The position numbers were made by a program, and so were the translations under genes. Of a stretch of 48,036 bases of DNA, positions 21,645 to 29,887 are shown piece by piece; the first letter of the stretch is position 1; each line of letters starts with the position of its first letter. The notes under the pieces were generated by a model, which searched no databases, had not been told where the DNA came from, and saw only the letters and a list, made by a program, of their open reading frames with translations. This DNA is from Polaromonas sp. CF318 (GTDB lineage: Bacteria > Pseudomonadota > Gammaproteobacteria > Burkholderiales > Burkholderiaceae_C): contig NZ_AKIV01000049.1 of the NCBI RefSeq assembly GCF_000282655.1, positions 1-48,036 of the forward strand. Direction: 5' to 3'.

Positions 21645-21668
21645 AGTGTCGGGTCGGTCAGCGAACGG

Positions 21669-22373
21669 TCAGACTGTCCTCAAAACCATCATTTCCTTGA
21701 TCTTGCCGATGGCTTTCGTCGGGTTCAGGCCCTTGGGGCAGACGTCGACGCAGTTCATGATGGTGTGGCAACGGAACAGGCGGTAGGGGTCTTCCAGGTT
21801 GTCCAGGCGCTCGGCGGTGGCTTCGTCGCGGCTGTCGGCGATGAAGCGGTAGGCCTGCAGCAGGCCGGCCGGGCCGACGAACTTGTCGGGATTCCACCAG
21901 AAGCTGGGGCAGGAGGTCGAGCAGCTGGCGCACAGGATGCACTCGTAGAGGCCGTTGAGTTCGTCGCGCTCTTCGGGGCTCTGCAGGCGCTCTTTTTCGG
22001 GCGGCACGTTGTCGTTGATCAGGTAGGGCTTGATCGAGTTGTACTGCTTGAAGAACTGCGTCATGTCGACGATCAGGTCGCGCACCACGGGCAGGCCCGG
22101 CAACGGCTTGAGCACGATGACTTCGGGCAGCGTGCGCATATTGGTCAGGCAGGCCAGACCGTTCTTGCCGTTGATGTTCATCGCGTCCGAACCGCAGACG
22201 CCTTCGCGGCAGGAGCGGCGAAAGCTGATGGACGGGTCCTGCGCCTTGAGCTTCATCAGCGCGTCCAGCAGCATGCGCTCATGGCCGTCGAGTTCCACCT
22301 CGATGGTCTGCATGTAGGGCTTGGCATCGGTATCCGGGTCGTAGCGGTAGATCTTGAAGGTGCGTTTGGTCAT
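21669..22373 (-). CDS. sdhB: Succinate dehydrogenase iron-sulfur subunit
   Basis: SdhB carries the three iron-sulfur clusters that pass electrons from FAD in SdhA to ubiquinone. In the 234-residue protein the [2Fe-2S] ligands are Cys55, Cys60, Asp63 and Cys75 (CREGVCGSDAMNINGKNGLAC pattern, with Asp as the third ligand as in E. coli). The [4Fe-4S] motif is CILCASCSTSCP, and the [3Fe-4S] motif is CHTIMNCVDVCPKGLNP. It lies between sdhA and sdhE in the operon. Confidence 0.98.
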   Translation of the reverse strand: MTKRTFKIYRYDPDTDAKPYMQTIEVELDGHERMLLDALMKLKAQDPSISFRRSCREGVCGSDAMNINGKNGLACLTNMRTLPEVIVLKPLPGLPVVRDLIVDMTQFFKQYNSIKPYLINDNVPPEKERLQSPEERDELNGLYECILCASCSTSCPSFWWNPDKFVGPAGLLQAYRFIADSRDEATAERLDNLEDPYRLFRCHTIMNCVDVCPKGLNPTKAIGKIKEMMVLRTV

Positions 22374-22421
22374 GGGGTTCTCGCTTCTTATGGGGTCGCA
22401 GGCCGTCTGTCGTGTCTGTTT

Positions 22422-24215
22422 TTAGAACGTGCGCGTCTTCAGCGGCACGGAATCGACGGTCAGGGGCTTCATCTGCACCGGCTTGTAAGCCAGGCGGCTG
22501 CCTTCGCTGTACCACAGCGTGTGCTTGTGCCAGTCGGTGTCGTTGCGACCGTTCGGGTGCTCCGGCGTGTCGCCGTAGTCGTCGACCGAGTGCGCGCCGC
22601 GGCTTTCCTTGCGGGCGGCGGCCGACACGATGGTGGCTTGCGCGGCCTCGATCAGGTTTTCAACTTCCAGGGCCTCGATGCGCGCGGTGTTGAAGATCTT
22701 CGACTTGTCTTTCAGGCCGATGCGGTTGACGCGCTCGCGCAGGGCGGCGATCTTGGTCACGCCCTCATCCATGATGGCCTGGGTGCGGAACACGCCGGCG
22801 TGCTGCTGCATGGCGGCGCGCAGGTCGTTGGCCACGTCCTGCGCGTATTCGCCGTCGGTCGCGTTGTCCAGGCGCGCGATGCGGGCCAGGGTCTTGTCGG
22901 CGGCGTCGGCCGGCAGCGGCTTGTGCGTGGTGGTCTTGGCGAACTCGACGATGTGGTTGCCGGCGGCCTTGCCGAAGACCAGCAGGTCCAGCAGCGAGTT
23001 GGTGCCCAGGCGGTTGGCGCCGTGCACGCTGACGCAGGAGCACTCACCCACCGCGTAAAGGCCGTTGACCACCTGGCTCTGGTTGTTGGCGTCCTGCGTG
23101 ACGACCTGGCCGTGGATGTTGGTCGGGATGCCGCCCATCTGGTAGTGGATGGTGGGCACCACGGGAATCGGTTCCTTGGTGATGTCGACGTTGGCGAAGT
23201 TGTGGCCGATCTCGAACACCGAGGGCAGGCGCTTCATGATGGCGTCCACGCCCAGGTGGGTCATGTCCAGCAGGATGTAGTCCTTGTTGGGGCCGCAGCC
23301 GCGGCCTTCCTTGATTTCCTGGTCCATGGAGCGCGAGACGAAGTCGCGCGGCGCCAGGTCCTTCAGCGTGGGCGCGTAGCGCTCCATGAAGCGCTCGCCG
23401 TTGCTGTTGCGCAGGATCGCGCCTTCGCCGCGGCAGCCTTCGGTCAGCAGCACGCCGGCGCCGGCCACGCCGGTCGGGTGGAACTGCCAGAACTCCATGT
23501 CTTCCAGCGGGATGCCGGCGCGCGCCGCCATGCCCAGGCCGTCGCCGGTGTTGATGAAGGCGTTGGTCGAGGCGGCGAAAATGCGGCCCGCGCCGCCGGT
23601 GGCCAGCAGCGTGGTCTTGGCTTCAAAAATGTGGACGTCGCCGGTTTCCATTTCGAGGGCGGTCACGCCCACGACGTCGCCCGCCGCGTCGCGGATCAGG
23701 TCCAGCGCCATCCACTCGACGAAGAAGCTGGTTTTTTCCTTGACGTTTTGCTGGTACAGCGTGTGCAACATGGCGTGGCCGGTGCGGTCGGCCGCGGCGC
23801 AGGCGCGCTGCACGGGTTTTTCGCCGTAGTTGGCGGTGTGGCCGCCGAAGGGGCGCTGGTAAATCGTGCCGTCGGGGTTGCGGTCAAAGGGCATGCCCAT
23901 GTGCTCGAGGTCGTACACGACCTTGGGCGCTTCGCGGCACATGTATTCGATCGCGTCCTGGTCGCCGAGCCAGTCGGAGCCCTTGACGGTGTCGTAGAAG
24001 TGGTAGTGCCAGTTGTCCTCGCTCATGTTGCCGAGCGAGGCGCCTATGCCGCCCTGCGCCGCGACGGTGTGCGAACGCGTGGGGAACACTTTGGAGAGCA
24101 CGGCCACGTTGAGGCCGGCGCGCGCCAGCTGCAGCGATGCGCGCATGCCGGAGCCGCCGGCACCGACGATGACGACGTCAAATTTGCGCTTGGGGAGTTG
24201 GGAAGTTGCGGTCAT
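22422..24215 (-). CDS. sdhA: Succinate dehydrogenase flavoprotein subunit
   Basis: SdhA oxidises succinate to fumarate using covalently bound FAD. The 597-residue protein has the dinucleotide fold FDVVIVGAGGSGMRASLQL, the flavinylated His49 in PTRSHTVAAQGG, and the active-site regions GGHTANYGEKPVQRAC, ATGGAGRIF, QFHPTGVAGAGVLLTEG and YQMGGIPTN. The C-terminal RKESRGAHSVDDY is also typical. ATG 24215 (MTATSQLPKRKFD) is chosen over an upstream in-frame codon because it gives the family N-terminus. It lies between sdhD and sdhB. Confidence 0.98.
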   Translation of the reverse strand: MTATSQLPKRKFDVVIVGAGGSGMRASLQLARAGLNVAVLSKVFPTRSHTVAAQGGIGASLGNMSEDNWHYHFYDTVKGSDWLGDQDAIEYMCREAPKVVYDLEHMGMPFDRNPDGTIYQRPFGGHTANYGEKPVQRACAAADRTGHAMLHTLYQQNVKEKTSFFVEWMALDLIRDAAGDVVGVTALEMETGDVHIFEAKTTLLATGGAGRIFAASTNAFINTGDGLGMAARAGIPLEDMEFWQFHPTGVAGAGVLLTEGCRGEGAILRNSNGERFMERYAPTLKDLAPRDFVSRSMDQEIKEGRGCGPNKDYILLDMTHLGVDAIMKRLPSVFEIGHNFANVDITKEPIPVVPTIHYQMGGIPTNIHGQVVTQDANNQSQVVNGLYAVGECSCVSVHGANRLGTNSLLDLLVFGKAAGNHIVEFAKTTTHKPLPADAADKTLARIARLDNATDGEYAQDVANDLRAAMQQHAGVFRTQAIMDEGVTKIAALRERVNRIGLKDKSKIFNTARIEALEVENLIEAAQATIVSAAARKESRGAHSVDDYGDTPEHPNGRNDTDWHKHTLWYSEGSRLAYKPVQMKPLTVDSVPLKTRTF

Positions 24216-24264
24216 GATTTTTGTGGGGGTGTCGGTCTTCTTGTCGGATCTGGAGGGCGGTGGC

Positions 24265-24630
24265 TCAGAGGCGCCACAGCACCTGGATGCCCCAGCCGGC
24301 GCAGGCCACGAGCCAGACGATGGTGAACACATTCAGGACCAGCTTGATGGAGGCCGGCTTGATGTAGTCCATCCAGATGTCGCGCATGCCGACCCACACG
24401 TGGTAGAGCAGGGCGATGATGACCGTGAAGGTCAGCACCTTCATCCATTGCGCCGAAAAGATGCCGGCCCATTTGTCGTAGCCGATGGGGCCCTTGCTGA
24501 AGATGACCTGGGCCAGCAGCAGCACCGTGAAGAGGGCCATCAGGGCCGCAGTGACGCGCTGCGCGAGCCAGTCGCGCAAACCGTAGTGGGCGCCGACAAC
24601 AATGCGCTTGGAGCCGTAGTTAACTGCCAT
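24265..24630 (-). CDS. sdhD: Succinate dehydrogenase membrane anchor SdhD
   Basis: The 121-residue protein has three hydrophobic helices (about residues 25-45, 62-85 and 95-118) and the motif GLRDWLAQRVTAALM at its start. The heme-binding region is ALLYHVWVGMRDIWMDYI, whose His is the likely heme b ligand. With SdhC it anchors SdhAB and forms the ubiquinone site. It lies between sdhC (18 bases) and sdhA (49 bases). Confidence 0.95.
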   Translation of the reverse strand: MAVNYGSKRIVVGAHYGLRDWLAQRVTAALMALFTVLLLAQVIFSKGPIGYDKWAGIFSAQWMKVLTFTVIIALLYHVWVGMRDIWMDYIKPASIKLVLNVFTIVWLVACAGWGIQVLWRL

Positions 24631-24648
24631 TTTTTATGCTCCTTGTGA

Positions 24649-25095
24649 TCAGTAAAGGCCGAACAGCTTGGCGCCGAGGACCAGTGTCAGGGCGATGCTC
24701 GCGGCCAGCGTGAAGATGGCGGAGGATTTGCCGAATTCCTTGCTGACGGCGGCGTGGCTGACGTCCATCCAGAGGTGGCGCAGGCCGGCGATGAAGTGGT
24801 GCAGGTAGGCCCAGATCAGGGCCAGGGCCGCGAGCTTCCAGAGGAAGCCGGGCAGGCCCAGCATGCCGATATTGAAGGCGGCCTTGAATTTTTCGAAGGA
24901 GATCTCGGAAGAGATCGAGGTGTCGAACATCCAGATGATGAAGGGCATCAGCAGGAACATGATGAAGCCGCTGATGCGGTGGAGGATGGAAACCCAGCCT
25001 GCGGGCGGCAAACGATAGGAAGGGAGGTCGGAGAGCGCGTTGATGTTGCGGAACTCGGGCCGCTTGGGACGCTGTTTGGATGCCAGCTCTGTCAT
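24649..25095 (-). CDS. sdhC: Succinate dehydrogenase cytochrome b556 subunit
   Basis: The 148-residue protein has three membrane helices. The family motif RLPPAGWVSILHRISGFIMF includes the Ser and Arg near the quinone site, and the heme-ligand His lies in LHHFIAGLRHLWMD. ATG 25095 (MTELASKQRPKRPEF) is chosen by family length; an upstream alternative codon would add a Pro-rich stretch not expected in SdhC. It is first in the sdhCDAB-sdhE-gltA operon. Confidence 0.95.
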   Translation of the reverse strand: MTELASKQRPKRPEFRNINALSDLPSYRLPPAGWVSILHRISGFIMFLLMPFIIWMFDTSISSEISFEKFKAAFNIGMLGLPGFLWKLAALALIWAYLHHFIAGLRHLWMDVSHAAVSKEFGKSSAIFTLAASIALTLVLGAKLFGLY

Positions 25096-25222
25096 TTTTT
25101 TAGGCTTTCGTGGGGGGGTGTAACTGATGGGTAACCGGGGATGCAATTACAGCTAAACAGCCGAATTCTATTGCAACGCAACAATAAGCTTACAAACGAT
25201 TGCAGCTTCTTGATGAATCCCG
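25096..25222 (-). promoter_or_regulatory. sdhC upstream region, probable promoter
   Basis: This 127-base AT-richer gap between gntR and sdhC probably holds the promoter of the sdh-gltA operon. A TAGAAT (25170 to 25165) resembles a -10 box; the best -35 (TTGTAA, 25195 to 25190) is 19 bases away, longer than ideal. The TCTTATATAAGA palindrome found upstream of mdh is not present here. Confidence 0.35.
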
Positions 25223-26020
25223 TCAACTAAGGTCGTTTTTGTAGTGATGGGTGTCGGTGCGGTACAGGCCCCGGCGCAATTCCATGGGCAGGTCGTTGTA
25301 GGTAAAGGCGATGCGCTCCACGCTGAGCAGCGGCGCGCCCACCGGCACGCCGAGCAGCATTGCGGATGCTTCATCGGCCGCGATGGCGCGGATTTTTTCC
25401 TCGGCGCGCACCATACGCACGCCGAACTCGGTTTCAAACAGCGCATACATGGGGCCGCGGTGGGTGGCCAGCCGCTCGGCGGTCAGGCCCTTGAAGGGGC
25501 CGCCGGGCAGCCAGACGTCTTCGAGGATGGTCGGCGTGCCCTGGAAAGCCAGCACGCGGCGCAGCTGCAGCACGGCGTCGCCGGTGCGCAGCGACAGCGG
25601 GCGGGCGATGTCGGCGGGCGCGCGCAGGCGCTTGCAATCGATGATCTGCCGCTCGGCCGGGCCTTCGCTGTTGGTGTCGCCGCTGTCGGGCATGAGGCGC
25701 AGGAAGCGGTACTGCACATGCTGCTCGGCATGCGTGGCCACAAAGGTGCCCTTGCCCTGGCGGCGCACCACCAGGTTTTCGGCGGCCAGCTCGTCAATCG
25801 CCTTGCGCACCGTGCCCTGGCTCACGCGAAAGCGCGCGGCTAGGTCCATCTCGCTGGGGATGGCTTCGCCGGGTTTCCATTCGCCGGCCTGCAGGCTTTG
25901 CAGGATCAGCACCTTGATCTGCTGGTACAGCGGGCTGAAGGCCGGCGCCACGCCCGCCGCCGCGCCGGCATCGCCGGCGAGGGCGGCGGGATCGGTCAAT
26001 GAGGACGTATGGATGGCCAT
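25223..26020 (-). CDS. GntR-family (HutC subfamily) regulator of TCA genes
   Basis: The 265-residue protein has an N-terminal GntR winged helix (SPLYQQIKVLILQSLQAGEW, IPSEMDLAARFRVSQGTVRKA, VVRRQGKGTFV; about residues 28-95). A UTRA ligand-binding domain of the HutC type follows (about 110-260, with RRVLAFQGTPTILEDVWLPG and SVERIAFTYNDLPMELRRGLY). It lies between the divergent mdh and the downstream sdhCDAB-sdhE-gltA operon, a conserved betaproteobacterial arrangement, so it probably controls citric acid cycle genes. A palindrome within its own promoter suggests autorepression. The effector is unknown; HutC-type proteins usually bind small acids or sugars. Confidence 0.88.
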   Translation of the reverse strand: MAIHTSSLTDPAALAGDAGAAAGVAPAFSPLYQQIKVLILQSLQAGEWKPGEAIPSEMDLAARFRVSQGTVRKAIDELAAENLVVRRQGKGTFVATHAEQHVQYRFLRLMPDSGDTNSEGPAERQIIDCKRLRAPADIARPLSLRTGDAVLQLRRVLAFQGTPTILEDVWLPGGPFKGLTAERLATHRGPMYALFETEFGVRMVRAEEKIRAIAADEASAMLLGVPVGAPLLSVERIAFTYNDLPMELRRGLYRTDTHHYKNDLS

Positions 26021-26112
26021 GGCAACAGTTTGGCGGCGGTTAACGGCAGGTTGAGGCGACGCCGCGGCGGGCGCGCGGCATCCCGGGAAATAAACTCCGA
26101 ATCAAGCCCGAA

Positions 26113-26140
26113 TCATATCTTATATAAGACATAAGACAAA
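26113..26140 (-). promoter_or_regulatory. gntR promoter with embedded palindromic operator
   Basis: On the minus strand, TTGTCT (26140 to 26135) and TATGAT (26118 to 26113) form a sigma-70-like promoter with a 16-base spacer. The spacer begins with the perfect 12-bp palindrome TCTTATATAAGA (26119-26130), and a further half-site CATAAGAC (26131-26138) overlaps the -35 box. This layout fits repression of gntR by its own product. Confidence 0.65.
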
Positions 26141-26141
26141 T

Positions 26142-26171
26142 TGACGCCCGTCACTTTTCAAGCGTAAAATC
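26142..26171 (+). promoter_or_regulatory. mdh promoter
   Basis: TTGACG at 26142-26147 and TAAAAT at 26166-26171, with an 18-base spacer, form a good sigma-70 promoter directed at mdh. It lies just downstream of the TCTTATATAAGA palindrome (26119-26130), which would then sit upstream of the -35, a position that could allow activation or cross-regulation. The predicted leader before mdh is about 145 bases. Confidence 0.6.
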
Positions 26172-26321
26172 TTGGGCTGAGCCAGTGCATGGCCTGCCGT
26201 TTTGCGGTGATTTTGAGGGGTGAAATCCCGCCAAACCATCCCTGAATATCCCAGGCTCGCGCCAGACATCTCACATCACACCCTCATCAACCGATTCTTA
26301 ACTTTCCTGGAGCCCTCGATC

Positions 26322-27308
26322 ATGAGCAAAAAACCCGTCCGTGTTGCAGTCACCGGTGCAGCTGGCCAAATCGGTTACGCACTGCTGTTTCGCATTGCCT
26401 CCGGCGAAATGCTCGGCAAGGACCAGCCCGTCATTCTGCAACTGCTCGAAGTGCCTGTTGAAGGCCCGCAAAAAGCGCTCAAGGGCGTGATGATGGAGCT
26501 CGACGACTGCGCCTTCCCGCTGCTCGTCGGCATGGAAGCCCACAGCGACCCGATGACGGCCTTCAAGGATGCCGACTACGCGCTGCTGGTCGGTTCGCGC
26601 CCGCGCGGCCCCGGCATGGAACGCGCCGAACTGCTGGCCGTCAACGGCGCCATCTTCACGGCGCAGGGCAAGGCCCTCAATGCCGTCGCCAGCCGCAACG
26701 TCAAGGTACTGGTGGTCGGCAACCCCGCCAACACCAACGCCTATATCGCCATGAAGAGCGCGCCCGACCTGCCGCGCAAGAACTTCACCGCCATGCTGCG
26801 CCTGGACCACAACCGCGCTGCCAGCCAGATCGCCGCCAAGACCGGCAAGCCTGTGGCTGACATCGAAAAACTCACCGTCTGGGGCAACCACTCGCCCACG
26901 ATGTACGCCGACTACCGTTTCGCCACCATCAAGGGCGAGAGCGTCGCCAAGATGATCAACGACCAGGAATGGAACGCCAATGTGTTCCTGCCTACCGTCG
27001 GCAAGCGAGGCGCCGCCATCATTGAGGCGCGCGGCCTGTCCTCGGCCGCATCGGCCGCCAACGCCGCAATCGACCACATGCGCGACTGGGCGCTGGGCAC
27101 CAACGGCAAGTGGGTCACCATGGGCATCCCCTCGGACGGCCAGTACGGCATTCCCAAGGACATCATGTTCGGCTTCCCCGTAACCTGCGAGAACGGCGAG
27201 TACAAACTGGTCGAAGGCCTGGAAATCGACGCCTTCAGCCAGGAACGCATCACCAAGACCCTGGACGAGCTCAAGGGTGAGCAGGACGGCGTCAAGCACC
27301 TGCTGTAA
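26322..27308 (+). CDS. mdh: Malate dehydrogenase
   Basis: Mdh interconverts malate and oxaloacetate with NAD. The 328-residue protein is of the cytosolic-like family: [21 protein letters not shown] (NAD fold, residues 6-26), [15 protein letters not shown] (substrate-loop Arg residues), [29 protein letters not shown], and the catalytic His in [18 protein letters not shown] 26322 (MSKKPVR) gives the normal length; an in-frame start 34 codons earlier is rejected. It is divergent from gntR and heads a plus-strand run of citric acid cycle genes. Confidence 0.98.
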   Translation: MSKKPVRVAVTGAAGQIGYALLFRIASGEMLGKDQPVILQLLEVPVEGPQKALKGVMMELDDCAFPLLVGMEAHSDPMTAFKDADYALLVGSRPRGPGMERAELLAVNGAIFTAQGKALNAVASRNVKVLVVGNPANTNAYIAMKSAPDLPRKNFTAMLRLDHNRAASQIAAKTGKPVADIEKLTVWGNHSPTMYADYRFATIKGESVAKMINDQEWNANVFLPTVGKRGAAIIEARGLSSAASAANAAIDHMRDWALGTNGKWVTMGIPSDGQYGIPKDIMFGFPVTCENGEYKLVEGLEIDAFSQERITKTLDELKGEQDGVKHLL

Positions 27309-27365
27309 ACCAGTACCCAGTTCGAGGCCGCCCAGCACCTTGCCCGCACACCACCGCCGCCCCTC

Positions 27366-28151
27366 ATGAGCGACTGGAACCCCGCACTCTACAGCCGCTA
27401 TGAGGACGAGCGCACGCGCCCGGCCCAGGAGTTGCTGGCGCGGGTTCCGCTGGCGCAGGCGGCCGCGGTGTTCGACCTGGGCTGCGGGCCTGGCAATTCC
27501 ACCGAGTTGCTGGTTCGCCGCTTTCCGGGCGCCACGGTCACGGGCACCGACAATTCCGAAGCCATGCTGGCCAACGCGCGCCAGCGCTTGCCGGCCGCGC
27601 GTTTCGAGTTGAGCGACATCGCCGATTGGCAGCCCGCTTCAGGCGATGCCGCGCCCCAACTGATTTACGCGAATGCGGCCCTGCAATGGGTGCCCGACCA
27701 CGCCATATTGATCCCGCGGCTGTTCGCCGCGCTGGCGCCCGGCGGCGTGCTGGCCATCCAGATGCCGGACAACCGCGACGAGCCCACGCATCGCCTGATG
27801 CGCGAACTGGCCGCCGAGGCGCCGTGGACCGAGGCGATCGGTGACTACTCCAAACTGCGCACCGAGCTGTTCTCCATAGACCGTTATTACGACCTGCTGG
27901 CCGATAAGGCCGCGCACGTCGATGTCTGGCGTACGGCCTACCAGCATCCCATGGCTTCGGCCGCGGCGATCGTGGAATGGGTGCGTGCGACGGGCCTCAA
28001 GCCTTTTGTGGACCGCCTCCCGCCGGACCTGCGGGCGAGTTACCTCGCTGAATACGAACGCCGCGTCGACCGGGCCTATCCGCCGCGCAGCGATGGAAAA
28101 CGGTTACTGGCCTTCCCGCGCATGTTCATCGTCGCCCAACGCAAACCATGA
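27366..28151 (+). CDS. tam: Trans-aconitate 2-methyltransferase
   Basis: The 261-residue SAM-dependent methyltransferase matches Tam, which methylates trans-aconitate, a spontaneous by-product of cis-aconitate that inhibits aconitase. Visible features are [20 protein letters not shown] at the start, the SAM-binding [29 protein letters not shown] (acidic ribose-binding residue), [11 protein letters not shown] and [10 protein letters not shown] at the end. Its place between mdh and acnB supports the role. Its stop overlaps the next gene as ATGA. Confidence 0.9.
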   Translation: MSDWNPALYSRYEDERTRPAQELLARVPLAQAAAVFDLGCGPGNSTELLVRRFPGATVTGTDNSEAMLANARQRLPAARFELSDIADWQPASGDAAPQLIYANAALQWVPDHAILIPRLFAALAPGGVLAIQMPDNRDEPTHRLMRELAAEAPWTEAIGDYSKLRTELFSIDRYYDLLADKAAHVDVWRTAYQHPMASAAAIVEWVRATGLKPFVDRLPPDLRASYLAEYERRVDRAYPPRSDGKRLLAFPRMFIVAQRKP

Positions 28152-29149
28152 GCACCACCGCCGTTCATCCCGCGCAAGTGCTGCTGGGCGCTCAGGCCGG
28201 TGCCATGATTTTGCCGGTCTGCGACCACTACAGTGGCGTGGAAGCGCGCATGCGCAAAAGCCTGCAGCTACAGGCCGAGATGATCGAGGAGTTCGGCGCC
28301 TGCGTGTTCGACGTGACGCTGGACTGTGAAGACGGTGCGCCCGTGGGCGGCGAAGCCGACCATGCGGCCATGGTGGTGGCGCTGGCGGCGCTTGCCAGCG
28401 ACAAGGCGCGTGTCGCCGTGCGCGTGCATGCGGTCGGCCACCCGGCTTTTGATGCCGACATGGCGGTCATTGCCGGCAAGCTGGCGCGCCATCTCTCACA
28501 CATCATGGTCCCCAAGGTGGAATCGCTGGCCGACGTGCTGCGCGCCGAGCAGGCGCTGCTGGCCGCCGGCGCCGGGGATTTGCCCCTGCATGTGCTGATC
28601 GAGTCGCCGCTGGCGGTGAGCAATGCCTTTGAGATCGCCGCGCACCCGCGCGTGCAGTCATTGAGCTTCGGGCTCATGGATTTTGTGTCGGCCCATGGAG
28701 GCGCGATTCCCGCCGCCGGCATGAGTAGCCGCGGCCAGTTCACGCATCCGCTGGTGCTGCGCGCCAAGCTCGAAATCGCCGCGGCTTGCCATGCCCACGG
28801 CAAAGTGCCCTCGCATTGTGTTGTCACGGAATTCAATGACACTGAAGCCATGACCGCCGCCGCACGCCATGCCGCCCGTGAACTGGGCTACACCCGGATG
28901 TGGAGTATCCACCCGAACCAGATCCGCCCCATCCTGGAGGCCTTCGCGCCCGGCGAAGGCGAGATTGAAGACGCCGCCAAAATCATCACCGCCGCCGCTC
29001 GCGCCGACTGGGCGCCCATCAGCTTTGAAGGCAAGCTGCACGACCGCGCGAGCTACCGTTTCTTCTGGCAGGTGCTGGAGCGCGCGCACCAGACCGGCCG
29101 GGCGCTTCCCCCAGAGGCGCAAGCTTATTTCAAGACCGCGTTTCACTGA
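28148..29149 (+). CDS. CitE-like CoA-ester lyase (HpcH/HpaI family)
   Basis: The 333-residue protein belongs to the HpcH/HpaI aldolase/citrate lyase beta-chain family of CoA-ester lyases and thioesterases. FDVTLDCEDGAPVGGEADHA and RVAVRVHAVGHPAFDADM are the substrate-phosphate and Arg regions, HIMVPKVESLADV and HVLIESPLAV give metal-binding Glu, and SLSFGLMDF the Asp. TRMWSIHPNQIRPILEAF is the conserved C-terminal stretch. Stand-alone CitE homologues act on malyl-, citramalyl- or related CoA esters, so the substrate is open. It overlaps tam by four bases. Confidence 0.82.
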   Translation: MSTTAVHPAQVLLGAQAGAMILPVCDHYSGVEARMRKSLQLQAEMIEEFGACVFDVTLDCEDGAPVGGEADHAAMVVALAALASDKARVAVRVHAVGHPAFDADMAVIAGKLARHLSHIMVPKVESLADVLRAEQALLAAGAGDLPLHVLIESPLAVSNAFEIAAHPRVQSLSFGLMDFVSAHGGAIPAAGMSSRGQFTHPLVLRAKLEIAAACHAHGKVPSHCVVTEFNDTEAMTAAARHAARELGYTRMWSIHPNQIRPILEAFAPGEGEIEDAAKIITAAARADWAPISFEGKLHDRASYRFFWQVLERAHQTGRALPPEAQAYFKTAFH

Positions 29150-29182
29150 ACGTTCACCATCTCATCACCGTACGAAAGCCCC

Positions 29183-29836
29183 ATGCAAAAACTCCACACC
29201 CCCTCCGTTGTCCACGCACTGGCCGCCGCTGTTTTGCTGGCCGCTTCCGGTTTTTCCATGGCCCAGACCGATGCGGCCGCCAAGCCCGCGGCAAAACCCG
29301 CCGCCAAGAAGCAGCCCGTCGTCAACCCGTCCAGCCGCACCAACCTCAAGAGCGCTGCCAAGAACGTGGCCGCCGGCATTGAGGCCGCCGAAGCCGCGCT
29401 GACGCCGGCCGAGCTGGCCATCGCCGAGCGTGTGCATGTGGGCAAGCTGCCCTGCGAACTGGGTGCGGCGGTCGACCTCACGGCCGACCCCAAGGCGCCC
29501 GGCTATTTCAGCGTCGTCGGCAAGAACTTCAAGTACCGCATGTTCCCCGTGGCCACCAGCACCGGCGCGATCCGCCTGGAAGACCAGAAGGCCGGCGCCG
29601 TCTGGCTGCAACTGGCGAATAAATCCATGCTGATGAACCAGAAGCTGGGCATACGCCTGGCCGACGAGTGCATGAGCCCGGCGCAGCTGGCGGTGGCCGA
29701 AGCCATCAAGCTGAACCCGCCCGCCAGCGTGCTGGACGCGCCCAAGCCGGCCGTCGCCGCCGCCCCTGCCGCCGCTGCACCCGGCACTTCCGATGCGTCG
29801 GCCGTCGCCGCGCAGCCCGCCTCGGCCGCCAAGTAA
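29183..29836 (+). CDS. Conserved-looking exported protein of unknown function
   Basis: I do not recognise this 217-residue protein. It starts with a clear signal peptide (MQKLHTPSVVHALAAAVLLA, cleavage near SMA-Q). An Ala/Lys/Pro-rich stretch follows, then a folded central region of about residues 60-170 (AELAIAERVHVGKLPCELGA, GYFSVVGKNFKYRMFPVATS, AVWLQLANKSMLMNQKLGI) and an Ala/Pro-rich tail. The mature protein has only two cysteines, Cys91 and Cys163, a likely disulfide in the periplasm. It lies between the CitE-like gene and acnB, 33 and 51 bases away, so is probably in their transcript. Confidence 0.75.
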   Translation: MQKLHTPSVVHALAAAVLLAASGFSMAQTDAAAKPAAKPAAKKQPVVNPSSRTNLKSAAKNVAAGIEAAEAALTPAELAIAERVHVGKLPCELGAAVDLTADPKAPGYFSVVGKNFKYRMFPVATSTGAIRLEDQKAGAVWLQLANKSMLMNQKLGIRLADECMSPAQLAVAEAIKLNPPASVLDAPKPAVAAAPAAAAPGTSDASAVAAQPASAAK

Positions 29837-29887
29837 ACAGCAACCGATTTTTTACACACCACGATTTCGATCACAGGAGAAACCAGC

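Noticed and set aside
21531..24326. Long plus-strand open frame opposite sdhE, sdhB and sdhA
   Set aside because: The real succinate dehydrogenase genes are on the other strand with all catalytic motifs; the antisense product is His/Val/Gly-rich and unlike any protein.
25096..25222. Second copy of the TCTTATATAAGA operator before sdhC
   Set aside because: I looked for it and found no match; only AT-rich sequence is present.
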